NCBI RefSeq assembly: GCF_002727185.1
Contig: NZ_NIZW01000011.1
Span: 1 to 64,000 of the forward strand
Source of the DNA: Rhodopirellula bahusiensis
GTDB taxonomy: Bacteria > Planctomycetota > Planctomycetia > Pirellulales > Pirellulaceae
DNA: 64,000 bases
Direction of reading: 5' to 3'
Part shown: piece by piece, positions 35,214 to 43,337 of the stretch
Layout of the letters: each line of letters opens with the position of its first letter
How positions within the stretch are numbered: position 1 is the stretch's first letter
The notes under the pieces: model-generated
The model's input: only the letters and a program-made list of their open reading frames with translations
Told to the model about the DNA's origin: nothing
Databases searched by the model: none
Made by a program: the position numbers and the translations under genes

Positions 35214-35624
35214 CTAAGCCGAGACGGCTCGTGATGGTTTGAACGGGAGGACCGATGGTGTGTCGGCGTGCATCATGTTCGGGCGTCGCACAACACGTTT
35301 GCGTTGAATGGCCGGCGTCGTTGTGGGGACCATGGTGCGACGCATCATTTCCCATTGCTCGCGGCTCATTTCGACGCAGCTTTGAGTGAACCATCCAACC
35401 GCTTCGCTGAATGTTTCTTGACGAAGCACAATCGGTTGCGATTGCACGCTGGTGAGCTGTTCGCAGAACGGGCGACTGTCATCGGCTCGCTCTTGTTCAG
35501 CCACGGCGTCGGCCGAATGCAACTTCAATCGCTCGGCGATTTCGATGAATCGCGTCGCGACGACCATGCGCTCATGCTCGGTCGCGCCGGGGATCACTGC
35601 TAGGATCGTTTCACTGGTATGCAC
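35214..35624 (-). CDS. Hypothetical protein downstream of hemP
   Basis: A 136-residue protein reading from GTG 35624, 15 bp after the hemP stop. It is helical in composition with an acidic start (SETILAVIPGATEHERMVV) and a Thr/Pro/Arg-rich C-terminal third. No domain recognised. Close spacing suggests cotranscription with hemP, so a role in hemin uptake or storage is possible but unsupported by motifs. Confidence 0.5.
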   Translation of the reverse strand: MHTSETILAVIPGATEHERMVVATRFIEIAERLKLHSADAVAEQERADDSRPFCEQLTSVQSQPIVLRQETFSEAVGWFTQSCVEMSREQWEMMRRTMVPTTTPAIQRKRVVRRPNMMHADTPSVLPFKPSRAVSA

Positions 35625-35639
35625 GGATGGATTCCAAGG

Positions 35640-35900
35640 TCATTTCGTCAGAATCAGTTTGCCCTGGCGGGTCTTACGGAGTCGGTAAATCTGGCCTTCG
35701 TTTTCGATCCAGATTTCACCACCGCAACGTGCCAAGGCCTCGAATCGGATGATTTTTGGCATTCCACCGGTCGACATCGTTGTCGCCGAAGGAACTGACT
35801 CCACCGCCGGATTGCTTGCCGGTACACCTTCCACGACCGATCCAGCCGGGATTTCTCCCCAAGTTGGATCGGCTGCCGACGAAGGTTTTGAATCAGTCAT
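35640..35900 (-). CDS. hemP: HemP-like hemin uptake protein
   Basis: An 86-residue protein. The C-terminal 45 residues match Hem[20 protein letters not shown] then [18 protein letters not shown], the diagnostic end of this small family. The family acts with hemin transport systems and is often controlled by Fur. The first 40 residues are Ser/Pro-rich and unconserved. A Fur-like palindrome lies at 35944-35958, inside the end of gatA and 44 bp upstream of the start. Confidence 0.8.
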   Translation of the reverse strand: MTDSKPSSAADPTWGEIPAGSVVEGVPASNPAVESVPSATTMSTGGMPKIIRFEALARCGGEIWIENEGQIYRLRKTRQGKLILTK

Positions 35901-35939
35901 GCGACCAATCTAAATCGACGGCAATGTCGCGGCAAGACC

Positions 35940-37439
35940 TTATTGCGAATGATTTGCAGTAAAAATAGGCGGCCGGCGAGTGTGGAAATCGCTGGCCATT
36001 TGGAACACATTCCCGGCTCGCAGCAGCCGAGTCTCTTCCATCACCGGTGCCTGCAATTGCACCCCGACCGGCAATCCGGCGGCGTCGAATCCTCCGGGCA
36101 GCGAAATCGCGGGCACGCCAGCCAAGTTGGCTCCGACGGTGAACAGGTCGCACAGGTACATCGCGATCGGGTCGTCGGTTTTTTCGTTCAGAGCGAACGC
36201 GGGCGACGGAGTCACCGGGCCGAGCAATAAGTCGACTTGCTGGAATGCGGCGTCGTAATCGTTGCGGATCAATCGGCGGACCTTGAGCGCTTGGTTGTAG
36301 TACGCGTCGTAGTAACCTTCGCTCAGAGCGTAAGTGCCGACCATGATTCGGCGTTTGACTTCGCTGCCGAATCCGCCCGCACGACTGAGCGAGTACATCG
36401 CTTCGAGCGGTCCGGAATCAGCCGCTGCGATCTCGGCGTCGCCAACGCGATAGCCGTAGTGAGCTCCGTCGAATCGAGACAAGTTGCTGCTGGCTTCGCA
36501 GGGTGCAATCACGTAATAGGTCGGCACCCAGTACTTGCTGTGTGGCAGTTCCACTTCGACGATCTCGGCACCCTGTTCACGAAGCACCGATTCAGCGGTC
36601 GCGAGAGCGTCGCGAACGGCGGGCGAGATGCCGTCTTGGTCGAGCCCTTCTCGCAATACGCCGATCCGCATGCCTCGAACGTCTTCGGCGGCCATCGCGG
36701 GAGTGAAATCGGGGACTTCCGCGTTAACCGAGGTGCTGTCACGAGGGTCGTAACCCGCCATTGCTTGCAACCCGATGGCGACGTCATCGACTGACCAACC
36801 CATCGGGCCGGCTTGATCGAGGCTGCTGGCAAACGCGACCAACCCGTACCGGCTGACTCGACCGTAGGTGGGTTTCAATCCGGTGATGCCGCAGAACGCT
36901 GCCGGTTGCCGGATCGATCCTCCGGTGTCAGTGCCCAAGCTGAGTGGCACGGTTCCCGCTGCGACGGCGGCTGCCGCACCACCGCTGCTTCCGCCTGGTG
37001 TTTTGGTCGTGTCCCACGGGTTGCCCGTCACGCCCATCGCACTGGTTTCGGTGCTGGCACCCATCGCGAATTCGTCCATGTTGGTTTTGCCAACCACGAT
37101 CGCGCCCGCACTCTTCAGCCGAGCGACCACGGTCGCGTCGTATGGCGGGACGAAATCCTGCAGCATCTTGGACGAGCATGTCGTTGGCATGTCCGATGTG
37201 CACAGAACGTCTTTGATCGCGACGGGCAAACCGGCCAACGGGCCAAGTGTTTTGCCAGCTTTGCGATCGGCGTCCACGGACTCCGCGGCCTGCATCGCGG
37301 TCTCTTCCGCGATGTGAGTGAACGCGTTGATCGTCGGCTGCGAAGCTCGGATGGCTGCGAGTGATTGTCCGATGATCTCGACGGCAGTGACATCGCCAGA
37401 ATCGAGCTGTTTCAGAATTTCCGAGGCCGAATGCAACAT
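35940..37439 (-). CDS. gatA: Aspartyl/glutamyl-tRNA amidotransferase subunit A
   Basis: A 499-residue amidase subunit that releases ammonia from glutamine to convert Glu-tRNA(Gln) or Asp-tRNA(Asn). The Ser-cisSer-Lys triad fits the family spacing exactly: Lys 76 in LPVAIKDVL, Ser 151 in TPGGSSGGAAAA, Ser 175 in DTGGSIRQPA. Full length. The start ATG 37439 is chosen; the frame opens to 37661 but that region overlaps the 3' end of the kinase gene. gatB and gatC are not in this window. Confidence 0.97.
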   Translation of the reverse strand: MLHSASEILKQLDSGDVTAVEIIGQSLAAIRASQPTINAFTHIAEETAMQAAESVDADRKAGKTLGPLAGLPVAIKDVLCTSDMPTTCSSKMLQDFVPPYDATVVARLKSAGAIVVGKTNMDEFAMGASTETSAMGVTGNPWDTTKTPGGSSGGAAAAVAAGTVPLSLGTDTGGSIRQPAAFCGITGLKPTYGRVSRYGLVAFASSLDQAGPMGWSVDDVAIGLQAMAGYDPRDSTSVNAEVPDFTPAMAAEDVRGMRIGVLREGLDQDGISPAVRDALATAESVLREQGAEIVEVELPHSKYWVPTYYVIAPCEASSNLSRFDGAHYGYRVGDAEIAAADSGPLEAMYSLSRAGGFGSEVKRRIMVGTYALSEGYYDAYYNQALKVRRLIRNDYDAAFQQVDLLLGPVTPSPAFALNEKTDDPIAMYLCDLFTVGANLAGVPAISLPGGFDAAGLPVGVQLQAPVMEETRLLRAGNVFQMASDFHTRRPPIFTANHSQ

Positions 37440-37555
37440 GAACGAACCGTCTTGGTCACATGAAAAGGAGCGTGAATGGTTTGCGAATCGGCAGTATCGG
37501 CGATCCGACCCCGATTTGGAATGCGACTGAATTTCGCCAGGCGACCGCAACCGGT

Positions 37556-38890
37556 TCAGGATGCGTGCATCGGCCAAGTCAACTCGGCGACGCAGCCAAT
37601 CAGTGCCGGATGCAACCGGATCGATCCTCCGTGAAGCTCCGCGATCCGGTGGACTCGGCACAGCGACAACCCAAGTCCGCGACCGGCTTCGCGTCCGCTG
37701 AAGTACGGATCGAACGCACGGGCCGCGTCTTCAGCGGTCAAGCCTTGGCCGCTGTCGGATACCCGAACGAGGCAGTGTTTCGCATCTGCTTCCGGTTCGA
37801 TCGATATCACAATTTGTCCTTCGACTCCGATCGATTCCACAGCATTGCGAATGAGAGCCCGAACCGCCTCGCCGAACATTGCCGGGTCACCGTCGCATTT
37901 CACAGAGAATGCATCATGGAACTCGACCGTGATCGCATCGCGTTGCAGCGACGCATTCATCGGTTCGATGACGTCCTCCACGACTTGCTTTGTTGCGAAA
38001 CCGGATTCAAATTGAGGCTCGGGCGGATGCGCGTAGAACATCAAGTCCGCGATCATCGCATGAGCCCGGTAGGACTGGTCGACAATGCGTTGCAACGACT
38101 CCGCTTGTTGTGGTCCCGACGCCGAAGCGATCAATCCCTGGGCACGTGTCGCGATGTTGGCAAGTGGGTTGTTGATCTCGTGCGACAAACCATAAGCCAG
38201 TTGTTTCGCCAAATCGCGCCGGACCGTTTCAAGTGACTCCGAGAAATCACCTTGCAAACGTTCGCGTTCGGCAACCATCGCGGTCACCTTGCCAAACGCC
38301 TGATGAGCATCCAGATTGGACGCGTGTTTTCTTGTGACGGGCGATGACTTGGATTGGTCCGAATCAATCAGACGGATCGAGTGCAACGATTGGCAAATGC
38401 TGGAACGACAAGAAAGCCCCGCGGCTTTCCACCAGAGATCGGATTCCAGCAACCACCGTGAAAACGGTAGCGTTTGAAAATGCTGGTCCAGCCGCATGAG
38501 TCGCTGGAGCAAGCTTTCGCCGGTCTGGGATTCGGGGCACGAGAGAAACGCGGATCCGTCCCAAACGTCGGCACCGTGTCGGACCCACCAATCCGCCAAT
38601 TGTTTGGTGGTCCATTGGCCAGCGATCGGTCGCCAACCTCGTTCGTGTTCCTGCACCAACTTCGCTGCCGTGAACAAACACAACGCCGGGTCATGTCGCA
38701 GCGTGTTGCGCAGCTTTCGACGGAACGTCGTGCTTGTGTCGCGTGATACGAGCGCGTGCAGCAACGTCGACGACGAGCTTGAACGCATTGGTAACCAAAT
38801 GCGTTCTTCATGCGTGGGATGCACCGCCCCTTCGTCATGCTGGATGACGATGGGAGGTAGCCAGCCGGCAAACAAATCAGCCGATGACAC
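37556..38890 (-). CDS. Soluble sensor histidine kinase
   Basis: A 444-residue kinase starting probably at GTG 38890, inside the last codons of the response regulator gene (14-bp overlap); ATG 38788 is the alternative. The phospho-acceptor is LSHEINNPLANI (His about 237), followed by the N box IRNAVESIG, G1 DSGQGL and G2 GRGLGLSL of the GHKL ATPase domain. The first 200 residues show no transmembrane helix or known sensor domain, so the input is probably cytoplasmic. The overlap with the regulator makes them a cognate pair. Confidence 0.9.
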   Translation of the reverse strand: MSSADLFAGWLPPIVIQHDEGAVHPTHEERIWLPMRSSSSSTLLHALVSRDTSTTFRRKLRNTLRHDPALCLFTAAKLVQEHERGWRPIAGQWTTKQLADWWVRHGADVWDGSAFLSCPESQTGESLLQRLMRLDQHFQTLPFSRWLLESDLWWKAAGLSCRSSICQSLHSIRLIDSDQSKSSPVTRKHASNLDAHQAFGKVTAMVAERERLQGDFSESLETVRRDLAKQLAYGLSHEINNPLANIATRAQGLIASASGPQQAESLQRIVDQSYRAHAMIADLMFYAHPPEPQFESGFATKQVVEDVIEPMNASLQRDAITVEFHDAFSVKCDGDPAMFGEAVRALIRNAVESIGVEGQIVISIEPEADAKHCLVRVSDSGQGLTAEDAARAFDPYFSGREAGRGLGLSLCRVHRIAELHGGSIRLHPALIGCVAELTWPMHAS

Positions 38891-39464
38891 CGCGATCCAT
38901 TTCGAGCAAATTGCAAGCGCGGCCGACCAAATCGTCAATCGAGAACGGCTTCTGCATGAAGTCGTTGGCACCGGCGGCTTTCAAACCGTCGACCTTGCTG
39001 TGCTCGACCATTCCCGAGATGCAAAGAATCTTCACGGTGTCCATCGAAGGATCACTGCGGACTCGTTGGCAGACTTCTTTCCCGTTGATATCGGGAAGCA
39101 TGACGTCGAGAATCACGAGGTCGGGGCGAAACTCTTTCACACCCATCCCAGCGTCGAAACCGTTGTTCGCAGTACGGATGTCGAAACGTGCGTCACGTTG
39201 GAATCCGTCCTGCATCAAGTCGACCAGATCTTGGTCGTCATCGACGATCAGCAGCTTTTTCTTGCCGCTTTCCAAGGCGTCGGTCGGGATCCCATTGTCC
39301 TTCATGAACAAGAACAATTGCTCGCGGGGGATCCGCCGGAATTTACTTCCTGGGACCCGGAAACCCTTCAGCGAACCGTTGTCGAAACAACGGATGATCG
39401 TCTGTTGGCTGACTTTGCAGATCTTGGCTGCTTCGCCAGTCGTGAATACCGTTTTTGTGGTCAT
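38877..39464 (-). CDS. Response regulator with N-terminal HTH and C-terminal receiver
   Basis: A 195-residue protein from ATG 39464. Residues 1-60 form a MerR/excisionase-type HTH (FTTGEAAKICKVSQQTIIRC, then GFRVPGSKFRRIPREQLFLF) and residues about 69-190 a receiver domain with acidic pocket DDD (75-77), phospho-acceptor Asp 120 in LVILDVMLPD, Ser 150 and Lys 172. The order is the reverse of most response regulators. It overlaps the histidine kinase gene by 14 bp. Output is probably DNA binding; targets unknown. Confidence 0.92.
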   Translation of the reverse strand: MTTKTVFTTGEAAKICKVSQQTIIRCFDNGSLKGFRVPGSKFRRIPREQLFLFMKDNGIPTDALESGKKKLLIVDDDQDLVDLMQDGFQRDARFDIRTANNGFDAGMGVKEFRPDLVILDVMLPDINGKEVCQRVRSDPSMDTVKILCISGMVEHSKVDGLKAAGANDFMQKPFSIDDLVGRACNLLEMDRGVIG

Positions 39465-39868
39465 GGCGGGAACCGTCCTCCCTGTGGGGTAGCCCAATAC
39501 CGAAATGAGGAAAGCGCGAAGCCGGTTGGGTGGTCAGAGAAAACTCTCACCGAAGCACCCAGCTTCACTCCGTCACTCCAATTAGCAAAACCGCGGGGAT
39601 GATGCACTAGCACTTCAACCCACTAGAGTCACAAACGCACTTAAAATCCGCCGAACTCGCAGGGGTCACAAGCGACCGCACTTCCCTGGCTTGCCACTAC
39701 GGCAAATCATACAGTTCAGGCAAGATGGGTCAAGGTTGATTGGGCGGCTCACCGGCGCAGTGGCTGGTGATTGTCAGAGAACGCGAATTTGTCAACGTTT
39801 TTCGGTGCGTTTGCATCCTTTTTCTCAGCAGAAGGACGTTCAGGGCCGTCGAAGCGAGACCAAGCGAT

Positions 39869-39896
39869 CGTACGATGGTCTTCCAAGACCGTCGTA
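39869..39896. repeat. Family A palindrome, single copy
   Basis: Core GGTCTTCCAAGACC inside longer arms CGATGGTCTT/AAGACCGTCG. Compared with the copy at 31960, a C:G pair in the stem has become T:A, a compensatory change. A degenerate copy follows at about 39902-39925. It lies in the 991-bp repeat-rich gap 39465-40455, where no gene is seen. Confidence 0.65.
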
Positions 39897-40047
39897 AGTA
39901 CCCCGGCGGTCTTAGGAGGTCGTGCAGTTTTGAAGTGCCGTGCTCGCAAGGTTGAAATCACCCTCCTGAACGCAGTTGGGGAGGGTCGGAATGCGAGCGT
40001 TCAGCGAGAATTCCGGGGAGGGTAGTGCGCGCCCTTTCCCATGCTCG

Positions 40048-40193
40048 CCCCTCACCCAGGCGTACGCCTGAACGGCGTCACTCGACCTCTCACCAAACTT
40101 CGTTTCGGGAGAGGTGCGCTGTGTAAAAATCTGCCGAAAAGCGGTATCAGAAAACTGAACGACCTCTTTGGGAGGGATTCGTTCGAGCTTGAA
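40048..40193. repeat. Long dispersed repeat (family B), copy 2
   Basis: Similar over its length to 35073-35206, with a 10-15 bp insertion before the final TCG..AGCTTGAAG. Family A hairpins follow directly (40203-40316). Confidence 0.7.
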
Positions 40194-40202
40194 GAGTTTC
40201 TT

Positions 40203-40316
40203 CGCCGGTCTTGGAAGACCGGCGTACGAATCTGAAGAAAATCCGCGACGGTCTTGGGTGACCGTCGTGCAGCTTGGAGCCAATCTCCCGGCGGTCTGGT
40301 TGACCGTCCTGGGCTC
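40203..40316. repeat. Family A palindromes, three consecutive copies
   Basis: First copy: perfect 10-bp arms CGCCGGTCTT (40203-40212) and AAGACCGGCG (40215-40224). Second: CGACGGTC (40246-40253) with GACCGTCG (40260-40267). Third, degenerate: about 40290-40311. Stem differences between copies are mostly compensatory. Confidence 0.7.
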
Positions 40317-40362
40317 GCATTTCCTGGTACTAAGCACGTGAGCGGGAGTCTTTGGGTTTGAT

Positions 40363-40424
40363 CACGTAGCGGCGTCTCTCAGAGACGCTGTCGTTTGCGA
40401 GTCTCAGAGAGACTCGCCTACGTG
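40363..40424. repeat. Three-way-junction repeat: two hairpins inside an outer stem
   Basis: Outer arms CACGTAG (40363-40369) and CTACGTG (40418-40424) enclose two hairpins: GCGTCTCT/AGAGACGC (40372-40388) and GAGTCTC/GAGACTC (40399-40415). All pairings are perfect. It ends 31 bp from the stop of the dehydrogenase gene at 40456. Confidence 0.7.
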
Positions 40425-40455
40425 AGGTTCTACCCGATCATTCCTGCCGACCTGC

Positions 40456-41484
40456 TTAGGAAACGTGAATCACGGCTTTCACGACACCCGATTCGGGATC
40501 TGTCCAAGCCGGGAAGGACTCGATCACTTCTTCGAATTTCGCGTGGTGCGTGATCCAAGGATCAGTGTCGATGACGCCGGACTCGATCAACTGAATGATG
40601 CGAGAAAAATCGCGAGTCAACGCGTTGCGGCTGGCAAGGATCGTCAACTCGCGACGATGTAAGAACGGTGCGTGCGGGAACTGCAAGTCTTGCTGAGTGA
40701 TCCCGACGTAGACGACTCGTCCGCCGAACGCCGCCATCTCCAACGCACGTCGCATGGAATGGTGGTTGCCGGTAGCATCGACGACCACATCGGCACGGCG
40801 GCCTTGCGTCATCGCTTCCAGCTTTTCGATGTCGGCTTCCGATCCATCGAACTGAATCGTGTTGGTGACGCCCATCTTCTCCGTGACGAAATCCAACCGC
40901 GTTTGGCTGAGGTCCGCGACGATGACGTTGGCGCCTGCCACACGAGCGAACTCGATCGCGGACAATCCAATCGGGCCCGAACCAATCACCAACACAGTGT
41001 CTTTTTCGGTCACGTTTGCACGATCGATCGCGTGACAGCCAATGGCCAACGTTTCAACGAGCGCTGATTGCTCGTACGAAAGGTTGTTGGCTGGATGCAG
41101 TTTGCGGGCCGGCAAAATCATCTTTTCGGTTAGCCCACCGTCGCACATCACACCGAGCGTTTGGTGTGACTCGCAGCAGTTCGTCAAACCACGCTCGCAC
41201 GAGTAACACTTTCGGCAATTGATGTAGGGCTCAACACTGCAGCGATCGCCGACTTTCACGTTTTCGACGCCTTCGCCAACCGCGAGGACTTCCACACCCA
41301 GTTCATGGCCGGGAATTCGCGGGTACGAGAAGAATGGGAATTTGCCGAGGTAGCCGCCCAAGTCAGTCCCGCAAACACCGACGCGGTGAATCCGTACCAA
41401 CGCTTCACCAGCAGCTGGCGACGATGGTTCGTCGATGTCGATTTGCTCCCACTGTTTGGGAGCACTCAGTTGCAACGCTTTCAT
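40456..41484 (-). CDS. Zinc-dependent alcohol dehydrogenase (MDR family)
   Basis: A 342-residue medium-chain dehydrogenase. Catalytic zinc ligands are in VGVCGTDLGGY and PGHELGVEVL; the structural zinc has four cysteines in CRKCYSCERGLTNC (YINCRKC...). The NAD(P)-binding loop is VLVIGSGPIGLSA. Members oxidise sugar alcohols or aldonates; the neighbouring UxaE-like gene (2 bp gap, same operon) points to uronate-type substrates, as in Thermotoga where similar genes sit near uxaE. Substrate not determined from sequence. Confidence 0.9.
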   Translation of the reverse strand: MKALQLSAPKQWEQIDIDEPSSPAAGEALVRIHRVGVCGTDLGGYLGKFPFFSYPRIPGHELGVEVLAVGEGVENVKVGDRCSVEPYINCRKCYSCERGLTNCCESHQTLGVMCDGGLTEKMILPARKLHPANNLSYEQSALVETLAIGCHAIDRANVTEKDTVLVIGSGPIGLSAIEFARVAGANVIVADLSQTRLDFVTEKMGVTNTIQFDGSEADIEKLEAMTQGRRADVVVDATGNHHSMRRALEMAAFGGRVVYVGITQQDLQFPHAPFLHRRELTILASRNALTRDFSRIIQLIESGVIDTDPWITHHAKFEEVIESFPAWTDPESGVVKAVIHVS

Positions 41485-41486
41485 GT

Positions 41487-42815
41487 TCAGGCTCCCGTTC
41501 CGATGGCTTTGCCATCTTCGTCGATGAACAACGCCAACAGGTGGCGATCGTAGATGTTCTCGGTGACTTGTTGGCCGACGATCTCTTCGTTGGACTTCAG
41601 CAGATCCGTGTAACGAGCGCCCGCTTTCGCAGCGACCTTGAATGACACGTGCAACAACTGACGCACGTTGGCGTTGAAGTTCGGATTCGAAGGGATGTGG
41701 CGAATCAGTTCCGCGAACGCTGGTCCATCGAGCTTTTCGACAGCTGCCGAATCAGGCAATTGCGACCGGTCGATGTCGATGACGCTGGCGTAAGGAGCAC
41801 AGAGTTCGTCGACGTGTTCCAACGCATAAACGTAGATTTCTTTGGCAAGTGCCAACCCATCGCCACCGGCTTCGGCCAACCCGATGATCTCTTCCAACCA
41901 AGTCGTGCCAGCGGTTTTCAAGTGAACGCCCGCGCCGGTTCGCTTCAGACAATCGCGAATGATTGGGTACAAGCTGAACTTGTCGCTGCCGCTGTGAACG
42001 CTGAGCTTCAGAACTTCGGGCAAGCCGTACGCTTTGACGGCGTGAGCCAGCACGGCAACGTCATCATTGAATTCGCGTTCGAATTGAGCCAAGTCACCAA
42101 CGTAGTCGACGCCTTTGTTGAATCGACCGGTGAACTTCGGTGCGATGGTTTGCACGCGAATGTTTTCGTCGGCCAACATCGCCAAGATGATCAACAACTC
42201 GGGTGGCGTTTGCGGTTCGTCGGTTTCGTCCATCGAAACTTCGGCGATGTAGTTGCCTTCGCCTTTGACGGAAGCAATATGACGATCGATCTCGCCCGCT
42301 TCCTTGGTTGCCAGCATGTACTGACCCGCGACGCGACGAACGTCTTCTTCAGTGATGGTCAGCGGAGCGGAGAGACCTTCCAGTTCCAGCGTTCCGATCA
42401 GTTCGCTGTGCTTGGCAACGAAAGCGTCGATGTCGGCTGGGTCAGCGGGTTTGCCGATCGAGTCAGCAACGTCGAGCGTGAAGAAGTCCGAGCAAGGCAG
42501 GAACGGTTCGACGGTTTGCAAACCGATGTGATCCGCGTCCACGTGCCAAGGGCGATCGAAGGCGAGCTTTTCGACGGCGGCGGCGGCAGCGTCGTGCACG
42601 CTTTGTGGTTGCGAGTCAACGAAGGTGTGCTCGCGATTGGATTTATTCCAAACCGGAGCGACGTGAATGCCCTTTTCGGCCAAACGAGTGAAGGAACGCA
42701 GTTGAGCGGCCGCTTGGTGGGCGAAACGGTCACCGACGCCGAAGGAGTATTTCTCGATCGTTAGCAAGGGAAGGCTCTCGAGGCATGGGGGATGAATGAG
42801 ATTGAGGGCCAACAA
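41487..42815 (-). CDS. uxaE: UxaE-like tagaturonate epimerase
   Basis: A 442-residue protein matching what I know of the D-tagaturonate/D-fructuronate epimerase family: SFGVGDRFAHQAAAQ, DADHIGLQTVEPFL, DYVGDLAQFEREFNDD, HSGSDKFSLYPII and VHLKTAGTTWLEE. The reaction links galacturonate to glucuronate catabolism. It is shorter at the N-terminus than the Thermotoga enzyme. No ATG is available near the start; TTG 42815 is used, TTG 42767 is possible. It precedes the dehydrogenase by 2 bp on the same strand, so the two form an operon. Confidence 0.85.
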   Translation of the reverse strand: MLALNLIHPPCLESLPLLTIEKYSFGVGDRFAHQAAAQLRSFTRLAEKGIHVAPVWNKSNREHTFVDSQPQSVHDAAAAAVEKLAFDRPWHVDADHIGLQTVEPFLPCSDFFTLDVADSIGKPADPADIDAFVAKHSELIGTLELEGLSAPLTITEEDVRRVAGQYMLATKEAGEIDRHIASVKGEGNYIAEVSMDETDEPQTPPELLIILAMLADENIRVQTIAPKFTGRFNKGVDYVGDLAQFEREFNDDVAVLAHAVKAYGLPEVLKLSVHSGSDKFSLYPIIRDCLKRTGAGVHLKTAGTTWLEEIIGLAEAGGDGLALAKEIYVYALEHVDELCAPYASVIDIDRSQLPDSAAVEKLDGPAFAELIRHIPSNPNFNANVRQLLHVSFKVAAKAGARYTDLLKSNEEIVGQQVTENIYDRHLLALFIDEDGKAIGTGA

Positions 42816-43000
42816 TATGACTCATCCGAGGCTTTTCGACCACGGGGTCGTTTCATTCCTCCGGAACCGTAAGTCCACTTTGTATATAGACTTCGGTTTG
42901 GTGAAACGATCTTCGCGCTGAGCTTCGCATCCCGTCTGTGGTCGATGGCTGATTCTCCTCTCCGGCAAAGGTCCGTTAGTGATTTTGACCGCGCATGAAA

Positions 43001-43028
43001 AAACGGAGACGCATGCGCGTCTCCGTTT
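43001..43028 (-). terminator. Strong terminator after the small lipoprotein gene
   Basis: AAACGGAGACGC (43001-43012) and GCGTCTCCGTTT (43017-43028) pair perfectly around ATGC. On the leftward strand the stem is followed by a run of T (A-run at 42998-43003). It closes the DUF1559-lipoprotein unit. The remaining gap to uxaE has no gene. Confidence 0.85.
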
Positions 43029-43058
43029 CAATTTGTCGTGAATTGGCTATCCAGCGAT

Positions 43059-43241
43059 TCAGTACGCTTCGCCGTTGACCTCTGCAGTTGGATCGGCTGT
43101 GGTGTTTTCGGCTGCGATGTCTTCTGCGGACATCTCTTCATGTCCGGTCACAACCGAAGGTTCGTCCGAGCCGCATCCGGTGAAGGTCAAGCAACATGCG
43201 GTCAGGGTGAGTGTTGCGAATCGAATCAAATTCAGTTTCAT
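43059..43241 (-). CDS. Small lipoprotein
   Basis: A 60-residue protein with a lipoprotein signal: KLNLIRFATLTLTACCLTFT followed by GC, the lipobox cysteine at about 23. The mature part is short, acidic and Thr/Ala-rich. It follows the DUF1559 gene by about 96 bp and ends just before a strong terminator. Similar tiny lipoproteins commonly accompany DUF1559 genes in planctomycetes. Role unknown. Confidence 0.75.
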   Translation of the reverse strand: MKLNLIRFATLTLTACCLTFTGCGSDEPSVVTGHEEMSAEDIAAENTTADPTAEVNGEAY

Positions 43242-43337
43242 GTCTTCTTGTTGAGAAAGAGGAAGTCGTCAATGGAAGTCTGAGTTGAGTCAATGCACCA
43301 ACAATTAGGTGCAAATATTGGGTGTCCTGTTCGAGGA

